64,000 nucleotides of DNA from Candidatus Onthoplasma faecipullorum (GCA_019120295.1 DWVI01000004.1:38201-102200); one strand, 5' to 3'. Positions 8,041-17,817 are shown, counted from the stretch's first letter. Notes: a model not told the origin generated them from the letters alone. Made by a program: numbers and translations.

Positions 8041-9571
8041 CTTTATCGTCCTTTTTGTCGTCCTTATCCAATGGTTTAGTTAAAGGGAATAAAATCGTGT
8101 CACGAATGTTTGGAAGGTCAAATATCATCATGATAAACCTGTCAATACCAAACCCAAGACCAGACATAGGTGGCATACCATGTTCCATAGCAAGCAAGAA
8201 ATCTTCGTCGACATCCATAGTTTCGTCGTCGCCAAGCGCTTTATCCTTTAATTGACTAACTAGTGCTTTTCTTTGCTCAATTGGGTTAACCAACTCGCTA
8301 TACGCATTTAAAATTTCTGCGCCGTTCACAACCACTTGGAAAACGTCGGTTATTCTATCATCTTTATCATTTCTTCTTGCAAGAGTTTTCAAAAATGCTG
8401 GATAGTTATATAAAATTGTTGGTCCAACAATATTTGCACGAATGAATTTTTTATAAACAAAGTCTATAATTGCTCTAACCGACTTATAATCTTCAAGTTC
8501 AGCGCGAGTTAGTAATTTCTTTTTAACAATTTTATCAACTAATTCACTTGCGTCATTAATAGATAAAAAGTCAAAACCTAAAACTTCACGCATTTTTTCA
8601 ATATAGTTTATTCTCTCCCAATTATCCGCACCAAAATCAATCTCATTTCCTGCTACCGTTATTTTTGTTGTGCCAATGACGTACATCATAAGTTCTTTAA
8701 TAAATTGTTTGAAAAATTTAATGTTATCTTCAAAGTCCCAGTATGATGCGTACCACTCAACTTGCGTGAATTCTTGCAAGTGTGTTGTGTCCATGCCTTC
8801 GTTTCTAAAATCTTTTCCTAGTTCAAAAACTTTGTCAAACCCAGCAGCATTAACCATTTTAAGCCAAGTTTCAGTTGCAATTCTAAGGTTACAATCAAGG
8901 TTTAATGCATTGTGGTGAGTAAAGAACGGTTTTGCACTCGCACCACTAACATTTACTTGCAAAATAGGTGTTTCCACTTCAATAAATCCGTGGTCTTCAA
9001 GGTAACGCCTAACAAACGAAACAGCGCGCGAACGTGCAATAAAAACGTTACGTGATTTTTCGTTTGAAATAATGTCTAAATAACGTTGGCGGTAACGTGA
9101 ATCTGTGTCCACCAAACCATGGAATTTTTCAGGTAGTCCACGAAGTGCTTTACTAAGTAGTTCAAAGGTTTCAACTTGCACAGTTAACTCGCCTGTTTGA
9201 GTTCTAACAAGTTCGCCCGTTGCACCAATAAAGTCACCAATATCACAAAATTCTTTGAAGTATTTTAACCTATCTTCTCCAACCACACTCATAGACAAAC
9301 TAATCTGCACACTCGTTCTAATTGGAGCGTTAAAATCAATTTCAAAATTATCACCAATAGCATAAAGTCTCGCAAAAATGAGCTTACCAAAAGTGCGTTT
9401 AAAAATCATACGCCCAGCAATACTTACGCGCGTTCCTAACTCATATTTTTCAAGGTCGTGAATTTCGTGAGTTTTATTAAATTTTGCCTTATATGCCTTT
9501 TCACCAGACTCTTCCAATCTCTTAACCTTATCAACCTTAATTTCAAACTCGCTTTGTGGTTCGTTTTCCAT
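8030..9571 (-). CDS. lysS: Lysyl-tRNA synthetase, class II
   Basis: Charges tRNA-Lys. It has an N-terminal OB-fold anticodon-binding domain (about residues 45-150) and a class II catalytic core. Motif 1 is FIEVETPIL, motif 2 is FRNEGMDTTHLQEFTQVEWY (a variant of the usual FRNEGISTRHNPEFT), and motif 3 is GLGFGIDRFIMMI near the C-terminus. Length 513 is normal and ends in a short Asp/Lys tail. The ribosome binding site AAGGAG precedes ATG 9571. It forms an operon with gpsA. No T-box leader is visible upstream. Confidence 0.96.
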   Translation of the reverse strand: MENEPQSEFEIKVDKVKRLEESGEKAYKAKFNKTHEIHDLEKYELGTRVSIAGRMIFKRTFGKLIFARLYAIGDNFEIDFNAPIRTSVQISLSMSVVGEDRLKYFKEFCDIGDFIGATGELVRTQTGELTVQVETFELLSKALRGLPEKFHGLVDTDSRYRQRYLDIISNEKSRNVFIARSRAVSFVRRYLEDHGFIEVETPILQVNVSGASAKPFFTHHNALNLDCNLRIATETWLKMVNAAGFDKVFELGKDFRNEGMDTTHLQEFTQVEWYASYWDFEDNIKFFKQFIKELMMYVIGTTKITVAGNEIDFGADNWERINYIEKMREVLGFDFLSINDASELVDKIVKKKLLTRAELEDYKSVRAIIDFVYKKFIRANIVGPTILYNYPAFLKTLARRNDKDDRITDVFQVVVNGAEILNAYSELVNPIEQRKALVSQLKDKALGDDETMDVDEDFLLAMEHGMPPMSGLGFGIDRFIMMIFDLPNIRDTILFPLTKPLDKDDKKDDKDEN

Positions 9572-9781
9572 ACTTTCTCCTTAAAACAAAAATAACTATT
9601 GATTTATCAATTATAACAATTAAATAATAAGTTGTCAAACTTTTAGTATTGATATAGTTACGATTTTAACAATAGAAAAATAAAATCTTAACAGTTTAGA
9701 TTGCAACAAAAATTTTAAAAATAAAATACTTAATAATTTCTACATACACTAATAAATCTAAAATAAAACTAAAATAAAAAA

Positions 9782-9797
9782 TAGGGGCTAACCCCTA
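9782..9797 (-). terminator. Terminator after the small 74-aa gene
   Basis: TAGGGG (9782-9787) and CCCCTA (9792-9797) form a stem with a 4-nt loop. On the minus strand it is followed by a run of T (plus-strand A run at 9771-9781). Confidence 0.8.
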
Positions 9798-9801
9798 CTT
9801 C

Positions 9802-10026
9802 TTATAAAGTTTCTGTTGCTTGCGCTTGCGATTTAAAGTAATCTAACCAATTCAAACGACTTTTTACTTTGCTTGCGTCAACTTCGCAACCACATTCTTG
9901 CACTAAGAATATAACTTCGTCTGAATCAAGTTTTCTACCATTGGTGAATTTTTCAAACTCTCTCTTCTTGGCTTGATATTCTTTAGGGTTCTTAAGAAAG
10001 TGTTGTTTTATTTCTTTTTTAGTCAT
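9802..10026 (-). CDS. Small protein of unknown function (74 aa)
   Basis: A well-formed small gene. AAAGGAG lies upstream of ATG 10026 and a terminator lies directly downstream. The protein is soluble, mixed-charge and helical, starting MTKKEIKQHFLKNPKEYQAK and ending KSQAQATETL. It has one pair of Cys (ECGCEVD) but no recognisable motif. It stands alone between lysS and the Nudix gene on the same strand. I do not recognise the family. Confidence 0.7.
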   Translation of the reverse strand: MTKKEIKQHFLKNPKEYQAKKREFEKFTNGRKLDSDEVIFLVQECGCEVDASKVKSRLNWLDYFKSQAQATETL

Positions 10027-10262
10027 ATTTCACTCCTTTAAAATATAATAATACAATTTTGAAATTTGTCAACCCTAAATTAAAAATTTTTTTACGAAAT
10101 TTTTGCCTTATTTTATCTATTTTTAAGGAATATTTAAGATGTTAAATTAATATAATTTTACCCATTTCCAGTATGTGGTATAGTTACTAAATTTTTAATC
10201 TACATATAGATAATTCATTTTTTAAAAAATAAAAATTTTAACTGAACAAAAAATAAAAAAAT

Positions 10263-10715
10263 TTATTTTGCTAAACATCCCGGTATCACTTTTGTGTTGA
10301 TAAAATCAAATTTATTTTTTTTATAATCTAAATAAAATTTGGTTGCAATTTCTTTTGGCATGAGAGGAAGAAAAGGTATATCTTTTATATCAATAAAGGT
10401 GGGACTGTATTCTCCAAAAATATTATTTTGTTTAAATTCTTCACCTGTACCTGTTCCAAAATTTCCTGTGAGCCACACGCACAAATAAAAATGTTCAATA
10501 CTACCTTTATTTTCATAATCATAAAGTTTTTTAATTGGTGCAACGTCTATTCCAAATTCTTCTCTAACTTCTCTAATTATACAATCAACATCTGTTTCAA
10601 ACTTTTCTTTACAACCACCTGGAAAAGTAAAAAACTCTCTACCTTCCACGTTCCTATACATAATCGCCAACTTACCGTCAACCACAATAATTGCTCTCAC
10701 TCTCACAAATTTCAT
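10263..10715 (-). CDS. Nudix hydrolase
   Basis: Hydrolyses a nucleoside diphosphate linked to another moiety; the substrate is unknown. The Nudix box is complete at about residues 33-55 (GGCKEKFETDVDCIIREVREEFGID), fitting G-x5-E-x7-REUxEExGU. Length 150 is typical. Only a weak AGGA precedes ATG 10715. It is a stand-alone gene followed by no clear terminator. Confidence 0.9.
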   Translation of the reverse strand: MKFVRVRAIIVVDGKLAIMYRNVEGREFFTFPGGCKEKFETDVDCIIREVREEFGIDVAPIKKLYDYENKGSIEHFYLCVWLTGNFGTGTGEEFKQNNIFGEYSPTFIDIKDIPFLPLMPKEIATKFYLDYKKNKFDFINTKVIPGCLAK

Positions 10716-10796
10716 TCACATTTTTCCTATGTTTATATTATAACACAAAATCAATTTTTAATAAAGTAAATAATATATCGTTACTCAACAAAAAAT

Positions 10797-10824
10797 TTGA
10801 CAATTTTTATATTTGTGTTATAAT
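10797..10824 (+). promoter_or_regulatory. Promoter upstream of tRNA-Leu
   Basis: TTGACA (10797-10802), a 16-nt spacer and TATAAT (10819-10824). A hairpin GATACGTA/TATGTATC (10840-10859) followed by a T-rich run lies about 15 nt downstream, so early termination before the tRNA at 10946 is possible. Confidence 0.65.
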
Positions 10825-10945
10825 TTTACATTATAGTTAGATACGTAAAAATATGTATCATTTTAAATTTTTTTTAAAAACAAAAATAATTACACCAAAA
10901 TCATATTGTGTTAGACTAATAATTTGATATTTATACATTTTATTT

Positions 10946-11031
10946 GCAGATATGGCGGAATGGCAGACGCGCTAGATTCAGGTTCTAGTGAGAGCAATCT
11001 CGTGCAGGTTCAAGTCCTGTTATCTGCACCA
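10946..11031 (+). tRNA. tRNA-Leu (anticodon CAG), CCA encoded
   Basis: Acceptor stem GCAGATA (10946-10952) pairs with TATCTGC (11021-11027), followed by ACCA. The anticodon arm CTAGA-TTCAGGT-TCTAG gives anticodon CAG. A long variable arm typical of class II tRNA-Leu and the T arm GCAGG-TTCAAGT-CCTGT are present. It sits at the left edge of the accessory island. Confidence 0.95.
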
Positions 11032-11040
11032 GAGAAGAAT

Positions 11041-11090
11041 AAAACGAACCTTGAAGAAAACTCAAAATCAAAGTTCGTTTTATTTTTTCA
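11041..11090 (+). terminator. Terminator after tRNA-Leu
   Basis: AAAACGAAC (11041-11049) pairs with GTTCGTTTT (11073-11081), followed by a T run. The loop region has a further short CTTG/CAAAG pairing. Confidence 0.75.
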
Positions 11091-11126
11091 TAAAGATTGG
11101 TTTGGTACATATATTAAATAATTATG

Positions 11127-12578
11127 TTATTGGATAAGACTATTAATAATTGCTAATGAATCTTCTTTAAAACTATCATTTAGTACATTCATACTTTGAT
11201 CTATTTTTAATAAATTTAATAATTCATTTAAGTTATCTTGAATGTTCATAATCTTTTTATATTCCTTAAAACTATTGCTTAATTCAGTATTTCCATTGTC
11301 ATTTTCAGTTGTTATCAAACTATATAAATTTGTTAAATAAAATAATATGCAAAATGATAATTTATCAAAATCTTCTTTTTCATTTGTTCTATATATATCA
11401 ATAAGTTGTTCTACAAATTTATTAGATATTTCTTCATAACTTATTTCTTTGCCTGATCTGTCTTTTTTAGTTGGAAGATTAGGCTTAAATTCAAGATTAT
11501 TTAATCTTGCAAATATTTTTAAAATAATTATAATGTTTAAAGATGACTTATACGAAACATTTAACCCATTTCCAACAGCCTGCAATTTATTTTCATTTCC
11601 ATAATGAGATTCGAAATGCTTAAAATAATTTTTATTTGAATCTAAAAACGCTTGAATTTTTTCATTATCATATTCTTCGGATGTTTCATTATTACTATTT
11701 ATTTTTAAATCATCGATATAATTTTTAAATTCTTGCTCATTTAATGCTTGCTTGAATAAATCTTGTATTTTTTTCGAATTATTTACTAAAATGTTGGCAA
11801 TAGCAACATTGTTTTTGAAAATTCCAATATTTTTTAAGAATATTGTATCATTTACCAAATCTTGCACTCTTCCTAAATCTTTCCAGCTTTCAATGGTTTG
11901 ACTTATTTTATTGATATTATCCAAAAGTAAATAAGATGGATAAATCTTATTCTCATCAAATTTTAATTTATCATCGTTTAATCTAATAAAAATTTTTGAA
12001 TCTTTTTGTATATTATTTTTTTGTATACATTTATCTAATAAAACAAATTTATTTGTATTATTCAAAATAGTTGGATAAGAATTTTCTTTTTTAAATATTA
12101 CATATGCAAATATATTATTATTTTTATTAGAATTGTGAGTATATATTTTATATTTTAAATAGTCTTGCGCTAGTTGAACAAATTCAAACTTGTTTGATAA
12201 TTTGTATTCAACAAAAAGATTATTTAAATCTTCGTAATATAAATCTTTGACAGCAAAATAGGAATCGACAAAAACATCTTTGCTCCAATCCCTTTTTTCT
12301 TTTACAATAGAAACTTCCTTCCTTAAAGACTCTTTAATTTGAGGTGATAAATTCGGTATTGTTACTTTCATCTCATTAATGCAAATAATACAAGATTGAC
12401 CAAATATTTGATTTAAAATATTGGTTGTAAAATAAGCAAGAGTTCTTTCATTAAGTAACGAAATTGAAATGCTATTGCTATTTTTTAATTCTTCTTTTGC
12501 TATTGAAAATTGTTGAGAGAAATTTTTAATATTTTCATCAACTTTTTCTATTAATGCTTCTAATTCGTTTTTATTCAC
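11127..12578 (-). CDS. Putative PD-(D/E)xK nuclease-like protein of the type III R-M operon
   Basis: No named family recognised (483 aa). An N-terminal helix with NERTLAYF (E44) is followed by a predicted strand/turn/strand ending in D117 and LFVEYK (E124, K126). The helix FEFVQLAQDYLKYKIYT follows. This E...D...ExK plus QxxxY arrangement resembles a PD-(D/E)xK nuclease core. The C-terminal 330 residues are helical and Asn/Lys-rich with no motif I recognise. It is the last gene of the operon, 45 nt after mod, and shares its low GC. A nuclease, DNA-binding accessory or inactive relative are all possible. Confidence 0.6.
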   Translation of the reverse strand: MNKNELEALIEKVDENIKNFSQQFSIAKEELKNSNSISISLLNERTLAYFTTNILNQIFGQSCIICINEMKVTIPNLSPQIKESLRKEVSIVKEKRDWSKDVFVDSYFAVKDLYYEDLNNLFVEYKLSNKFEFVQLAQDYLKYKIYTHNSNKNNNIFAYVIFKKENSYPTILNNTNKFVLLDKCIQKNNIQKDSKIFIRLNDDKLKFDENKIYPSYLLLDNINKISQTIESWKDLGRVQDLVNDTIFLKNIGIFKNNVAIANILVNNSKKIQDLFKQALNEQEFKNYIDDLKINSNNETSEEYDNEKIQAFLDSNKNYFKHFESHYGNENKLQAVGNGLNVSYKSSLNIIIILKIFARLNNLEFKPNLPTKKDRSGKEISYEEISNKFVEQLIDIYRTNEKEDFDKLSFCILFYLTNLYSLITTENDNGNTELSNSFKEYKKIMNIQDNLNELLNLLKIDQSMNVLNDSFKEDSLAIINSLIQ

Positions 12579-12623
12579 TAGAGCCTCGCTTTATTTATAT
12601 TTTACATTACTGCAAAATTGTTT

Positions 12624-14480
12624 TTATTTGATATTAATTATAGTTTCGTCGCCACAAATGTTTCTGATTTTCATTCTTAATGGTTTCTTTGTGAAAGCGA
12701 TTTTGCCATTCCAATAGAATTTTGTTTTTTCACCATTTATAGTTAAATAATTATTTTTCTCAACTTTTATTTCACTATCAGATGTCCAACTTCCTTCATT
12801 ATTTGTGCAATCAAGACTTATGAATTCAATTAATTCAAGTCCTTCATCGCTAATTGTTAAAGGGTTGTATTCTTCATTCTTTTTTATAGCTTGTGCTTGC
12901 ATCTTATCATTATATCCATCGATTTTTTGTTGAACTCTATCACTTGCAAAATGTTTGATCTCAACTTCGTTATCTTTTATTTCATAATCAACTTCATCGC
13001 CAATAACAACTTCGCTTAAAAGTTGTTTCAAATCTCTAAACTCAATTTCTATTTCAGTGTTGTTTTGCTCTTTAATAAAATCATCAATCGCTTTCTTATC
13101 TTCAATATCAATATAATACACAATAACTTTTTTGACATTATCAGGTAAATCTGGCAATGCTTGATGTATAATTTCATTAACAAGCCTTGTATCTAAAATT
13201 CTTCCTGTTCCTTCAAGTAAATTAGGAATATACACAGGCATCATTCCATATTTGCTGTCTTGAATTGAACCTTCCCAAAACTTATCAAGCCCATCTTCAT
13301 TTTTAAGCCCTTGAATAAGTGATTTTAATTTATCCATTGTTTGTTGTGGATTCCTGTATAATGACACACCATCTTTGACTTCTAAAATTTCAAATTCTGC
13401 ATTATTTGATTTAAGTCTATCTCGTATTGTTTGAATACTATTTATTCCAACATCACAAGTAATAAACTTTCTATTTAATTTGTGTGCAACGGCTGCAGTA
13501 ACACCACTTCCACCAAAGAAGTCAGCGACAATCATTCCTTCATTTGACGATGCTTTTATAATTCTTTCTAATAATGCTTCAGGTTTTTGAGTGGAATAAT
13601 CAACTTTTTCTGCTGAAGTCGGTTGTTGTTGAAATGACATTACATCATTCCAAACATCGCCTAAAGGCTTTCCTTCACTTAATTCATCTAAATATCTTTT
13701 AGAACCATGAGCAATCATATATTTTCTACCATTTTGATCGACTCTATTGAACATATTAATATATTTTTCAGTATGAGGTTGAATTAATCTATTAAAAATT
13801 CTTTCTTCTTTCATTGAATAATAAAATATTGAATCATGACCACGAACCCAATTGGGGGCAAGAGTCTTAAACCCTGATAAAACTTGAATATCCCAAATAA
13901 TTTCTCTTTGAAAATTATCTTCACCAAATATTTCATCCATCAAAATTTTTACATAGTGCCCTATGTGCCAATCAAGATGAACATAAATTGATGCAGTTTC
14001 ACTCATGACAGATTTGATTGCAAGCAAATTCTCATACATCCAGTTTAGATATGATTCTTTGTTCCACACATCGCCATACATTTTTTCTTCAAATGCTTTT
14101 AAATCATCATTATTAAGTTCGGTTTCTGCTTTTTTAATTGCCTCATCTACTTTTGGATTTCTACGAATATAAACCTTCTTTGCATAATCTGCACCACTTG
14201 CAAAAGGTGGATCAATGTAAACTAAATCAACTTTTATATTATTTTCTTTTAAATAAGCACAAGCAGAAAGGCATTCACCACGAATAACAAGATTGTTATC
14301 TTTGTTTTTGCCCACTTTTTCAATACTTTCCATTTCATATAAAGGCATACCTTTTGCAATACTACTGTAAACATTATCGTTGTCTTTATATTTTAAAAAT
14401 CTTTGAGTTCTTGTAAAGTTGTTTAATATTGCTTGTCCTTCAATTGTCTCTGGAAAATATGGAACATATTTAATTGCCAT
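12624..14480 (-). CDS. Type III restriction-modification system DNA methyltransferase (Mod)
   Basis: S-adenosylmethionine-dependent amino-methyltransferase that modifies and recognises the target site for the type III complex. The beta-class motif order is clear: catalytic motif IV DPPF (residues 90-93) precedes SAM-binding motif I ADFFGGSGVTAA (319-330), with YSTQKPEALLERII just before it (295-308). The variable target-recognition region lies between. The C-terminal third contacts Res in known systems. Length 618 is typical of Mod subunits. It overlaps the small membrane gene upstream by 11 nt. Confidence 0.92.
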   Translation of the reverse strand: MAIKYVPYFPETIEGQAILNNFTRTQRFLKYKDNDNVYSSIAKGMPLYEMESIEKVGKNKDNNLVIRGECLSACAYLKENNIKVDLVYIDPPFASGADYAKKVYIRRNPKVDEAIKKAETELNNDDLKAFEEKMYGDVWNKESYLNWMYENLLAIKSVMSETASIYVHLDWHIGHYVKILMDEIFGEDNFQREIIWDIQVLSGFKTLAPNWVRGHDSIFYYSMKEERIFNRLIQPHTEKYINMFNRVDQNGRKYMIAHGSKRYLDELSEGKPLGDVWNDVMSFQQQPTSAEKVDYSTQKPEALLERIIKASSNEGMIVADFFGGSGVTAAVAHKLNRKFITCDVGINSIQTIRDRLKSNNAEFEILEVKDGVSLYRNPQQTMDKLKSLIQGLKNEDGLDKFWEGSIQDSKYGMMPVYIPNLLEGTGRILDTRLVNEIIHQALPDLPDNVKKVIVYYIDIEDKKAIDDFIKEQNNTEIEIEFRDLKQLLSEVVIGDEVDYEIKDNEVEIKHFASDRVQQKIDGYNDKMQAQAIKKNEEYNPLTISDEGLELIEFISLDCTNNEGSWTSDSEIKVEKNNYLTINGEKTKFYWNGKIAFTKKPLRMKIRNICGDETIINIK

Positions 14481-14826
14481 TTTTATTTTTCTCCTTTTGT
14501 TTATCTATTTCTGTATTAATTGTATTAGTAATTAAATTTTGTAACGATTCATTAGTTATAATTTGACCCACTAATTTAGCACCTAATTGATTTATTACTT
14601 CTTGATTTTTCATATCTTTTTCATGTTTTTGTTGCATTTCTATTTTTTCCATTTCAAGTTGATGATTTTCTTTCATGTTCTCTAACTCATTTTTATGCAA
14701 TTCTCTTACCTTTTCAATTTCCTTATTAGAATTTTTAACTGCAAGAATATATGATAATATTCCAGAGATTAATGCTGTTATGATCGGCACACAAATTGTT
14801 AAAACTGTTAAAATCTCATTGCTCAT
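14470..14826 (-). CDS. Small membrane-anchored coiled-coil protein in the R-M operon
   Basis: 118 aa. One N-terminal transmembrane helix (about residues 5-29) is followed by a charged heptad-rich coiled coil (residues 34-80, ELHKNELENMKENHQLEMEK) and a polar tail. It sits between res (3 nt upstream) and mod (11-nt overlap), so it is translationally coupled to both. Such a protein is not part of the standard two-gene type III system. Its role is unknown; membrane tethering or sensing is a guess. Confidence 0.75.
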   Translation of the reverse strand: MSNEILTVLTICVPIITALISGILSYILAVKNSNKEIEKVRELHKNELENMKENHQLEMEKIEMQQKHEKDMKNQEVINQLGAKLVGQIITNESLQNLITNTINTEIDKQKEKNKNGN

Positions 14827-14829
14827 AAT

Positions 14830-17691
14830 CTACTCCTTAAACAAATTGTAAATTTTGTCATTTAGTCTTTTTAAAGCATCGTTTTCATTTTCATTATCTT
14901 GCATATAGAAATAATCAAATTTATTGTTATTTATCTCTAAAAATTTTGATTTAACAAAATCTTTTTTATCATTAAATGCTTTATCTTCTGCAAAGCCTGA
15001 ACCTTTTGTTTCAATAATTAAAACTTTGTCAATTTTGTCATTTTTTCTATTTAATACTAGAAAGTCTGGTGTATACATACCGATGTAATACCAAGCATTT
15101 TCTTTTAATTTGTAGCACTTGATTTTAAATTCTGTAAGCGCCCTATCTCCATTGTAATAGACTTCTAAATTATTGTTTTGGAAAGCTGGCAATCTTAAAA
15201 TCTTTATAAATATGTTTTCTTCAAACTTACTTTGCGAAAAATTATAAGGCAAATATTGAAAAGTTTTATCTTTTAATTTAATTTCAGGTGAAATGCTAAA
15301 TTTTTGTTCTATAACATCTTCCATACCAAGAGCTTTTAACCCTGCAATTTGCTTTTCTTGCTCAGGGGTGTAGAAGGTCCCTCTTTTGTCTATTTGTATA
15401 ATTCTATCAACAACATTTTTTAATGGATAAAATTTTGAAGCATCACTTGTTCTAACGATTTCTGTAAAATTATCTTTATTTAGTAAAGATTTTGAATCAA
15501 ATAAAACTTCTTCACTTGTTTTAAATGTGTATGATTTTTGGAATGCTTTTCTAATTTCGCTGTTAATTTTAGAAATATCATAAAGATTATTAAAATAATT
15601 TAATTCATCTTTACAAATAGTTATAGTTGTAAATATATTTTTCAAAATATCATCATATTTATATAAATCACTTATTTGAAACAAATTGAAACTTTCTTTA
15701 CATATAGCAAGCAACCATTTTGAATAAGTTGTTATCTCATCACCATAATCGTTTTCAAATTCAATATGATTTAAAGTTTGTCCTTTTATATCTTGTTGCA
15801 CGGTAGTTACTATTTGCTTTTCAAGTTTAATCTTTTTTAATTTATCTTGAACTGATAAATTATCTTCAACCTCAACTGTTTCGTATTCAACTTTAAATTG
15901 ATAAAAATCTATATTGGGCAATTTTAATCTTTTAGTTCTGTCATATCTTCTAATATCTATTTTGTCAATCCTTTGAACATTATTAATTTCTTCAATTGAT
16001 GTATGTTGTTCTTCTGCCAGTTGAGAGTTTAAAATTTTTGCATTATAATCATTTAACCATATTATAGCAGTTTCAATTGTGCTATTTTTATCTACTTGCC
16101 TTAAACACCTACAAGAAGTTTGTAAAACCATATTGTTAGGGCAGTCACCTTCTTGTGAAAGAATAACCCCTGTTAAACTTTTACAATCCCAACCTTCTTT
16201 TCCAATTTGAGCGAGCAAGACTATTTTCTTTTTGCTTACACTTGAATCAAGCGATAAAAATTCCAACTCTTCTTGTTTGGAACAAGAATATTTTTTATCT
16301 TTATCTGATCCGTGATAACATAGTATAACTTCATCTGGATTAAGTCCGTATTTAGTTGCGATTTCAACACATTTTGGATAAATCACTTCTCTTAACTTTG
16401 CAATTCTTCCACAATAAATTGCTATTTTAGCACAAGTTCCATTAGCGTAAATTGTATCTTTATAATTTTCAAAGAAATCTGTTAAACCTTTCTCAATTAT
16501 CAGCATACTATCTCTGTCTGTAACTATATTAATTTTAGGCTTTTTTAGAAATGTTTCTACTGCTTTAATCAAAGGAAAAAAATTTACAATATATGGAATT
16601 TGTATTGTTTTGTATGTAAGGTTATTTGAAAATTTAACAGATTGTCCTTTGTTATAATAAGGAGTTCCGCTAAAACCAATCATGCTATTCATCTTGCCAT
16701 CGCGATACCAATAATTTACAACACCATTAAGTTTTACTTCTTCATCGGCAAGGTGATGCACCTCATCAACTATAACTTGAAGATTAGGGATATATGCAAT
16801 AAACTTCTTTAATTCATTCATTGCTTTTTCTTCTTCACTAATTTGTTCAAATGTAATTTGCCTTGTTGTTTTATCGAGTTTTATATTATCTAGTATTACT
16901 TTCTCAGCATTTGTTACTAAAACTAGTCCAATAAGTGAATCAAAAGGTTGATAACTCGCTACTTTTTGAACATTAGGATTTTTAATTTTATTGCTCTTCT
17001 TCGCCGTTTTTGATTCTTCTAATACCTCAAATTTTAAAACTTTTTTTATTTGTTTAACTGCATTTTCTGGCAATATCCATGTTGCATCAAAGTTTTTAAT
17101 AGTTTTTAAACTAGGTATTACAGAAGATTTTAACCCTGATGGAGCAAAAATAATAAAATTATGTGCAAATGATTTATTGGTTGGTTCTTTTAAAGCAAAA
17201 TATAAATCTAAAAAGATAAATGATGCCATTAGAAAAGTTTTTCCAGCCCCCATAGGTAAACTAAACAAATAGTTAACATAATTTTGATTATTAAACATAT
17301 TTTTTATCGCACGCTTAAAGTCAATATTTTCAGCATTGCTTTTAATCTCATTATTTAACAACTGAAAAATTCTATTTCCATTTTCATCTGTTAAACTACT
17401 ATACTCATAAAGAGCAAGTGCTTCTTTTTGTTCCCTTAATATATTTTTAGTTGAATCTTTTAATTCTAATTGTGAAATATCAATTTCTTCATTAAAAAGT
17501 CCTTCTATCATACATTGATATAAAGGTTTGTTTTGACATTTAATTTTAAGAAATAAGTAGGTTTTAATTGCATCAATTTGAGAATCTCTCATTTCTCCTT
17601 TATTATACATATAGTCTATCAATTCCTGCACAGTGCAATCATTACTTTGGAACCATTTATCTCTGGCTTTGTTTATCATTTTAAACAGCAT
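14830..17691 (-). CDS. Type III restriction endonuclease subunit (Res)
   Basis: ATP-dependent helicase/nuclease that cleaves unmodified DNA with Mod. Motifs are Walker A PMGAGKT (146-152), DEVHH (309-313), GFSGTPYY (about 337-344) and a helicase C-lobe with QTSCRCLRQ (about 530-540). The C-terminal PD-(D/E)xK nuclease is PDF (875-877) with ETK (894-896). Length 953 is typical of Res. ATG 17691 has GGAG upstream. Transcription order here is res, membrane protein, mod, nuclease-like gene, whereas most type III loci place mod first. Confidence 0.92.
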   Translation of the reverse strand: MLFKMINKARDKWFQSNDCTVQELIDYMYNKGEMRDSQIDAIKTYLFLKIKCQNKPLYQCMIEGLFNEEIDISQLELKDSTKNILREQKEALALYEYSSLTDENGNRIFQLLNNEIKSNAENIDFKRAIKNMFNNQNYVNYLFSLPMGAGKTFLMASFIFLDLYFALKEPTNKSFAHNFIIFAPSGLKSSVIPSLKTIKNFDATWILPENAVKQIKKVLKFEVLEESKTAKKSNKIKNPNVQKVASYQPFDSLIGLVLVTNAEKVILDNIKLDKTTRQITFEQISEEEKAMNELKKFIAYIPNLQVIVDEVHHLADEEVKLNGVVNYWYRDGKMNSMIGFSGTPYYNKGQSVKFSNNLTYKTIQIPYIVNFFPLIKAVETFLKKPKINIVTDRDSMLIIEKGLTDFFENYKDTIYANGTCAKIAIYCGRIAKLREVIYPKCVEIATKYGLNPDEVILCYHGSDKDKKYSCSKQEELEFLSLDSSVSKKKIVLLAQIGKEGWDCKSLTGVILSQEGDCPNNMVLQTSCRCLRQVDKNSTIETAIIWLNDYNAKILNSQLAEEQHTSIEEINNVQRIDKIDIRRYDRTKRLKLPNIDFYQFKVEYETVEVEDNLSVQDKLKKIKLEKQIVTTVQQDIKGQTLNHIEFENDYGDEITTYSKWLLAICKESFNLFQISDLYKYDDILKNIFTTITICKDELNYFNNLYDISKINSEIRKAFQKSYTFKTSEEVLFDSKSLLNKDNFTEIVRTSDASKFYPLKNVVDRIIQIDKRGTFYTPEQEKQIAGLKALGMEDVIEQKFSISPEIKLKDKTFQYLPYNFSQSKFEENIFIKILRLPAFQNNNLEVYYNGDRALTEFKIKCYKLKENAWYYIGMYTPDFLVLNRKNDKIDKVLIIETKGSGFAEDKAFNDKKDFVKSKFLEINNNKFDYFYMQDNENENDALKRLNDKIYNLFKE

Positions 17692-17780
17692 TACGTTTTC
17701 TCCATAAAATTATTAATATATTATAACATAAAAACTTATAATTTGGTATAATTTTAAACAAATTTAAATGAAAAATTAAA

Positions 17781-17817
17781 AATGAGATCCTGGCGTGTGC
17801 TTGTCTTGAACAAGTGG
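17781..17817 (+). repeat. Direct repeat, copy A
   Basis: About 37 nt starting AATGAGATCCTGGCGTGTGC and continuing TTGTCTTGAACAAGTG. It matches copy B at 19271-19308 in the same orientation with two mismatches and one single-base gap. Copy A forms the left arm of the hairpin at 17791-17850. Confidence 0.8.

Noticed and set aside
9572-9781. T-box leader for lysS
   Set aside because: No T-box sequence or specifier stem is visible; the spacer is AT-rich and lysS has a short normal leader.
10924-11121. 65-aa open frame over tRNA-Leu
   Set aside because: The region folds as a canonical class II tRNA; the frame is incidental.
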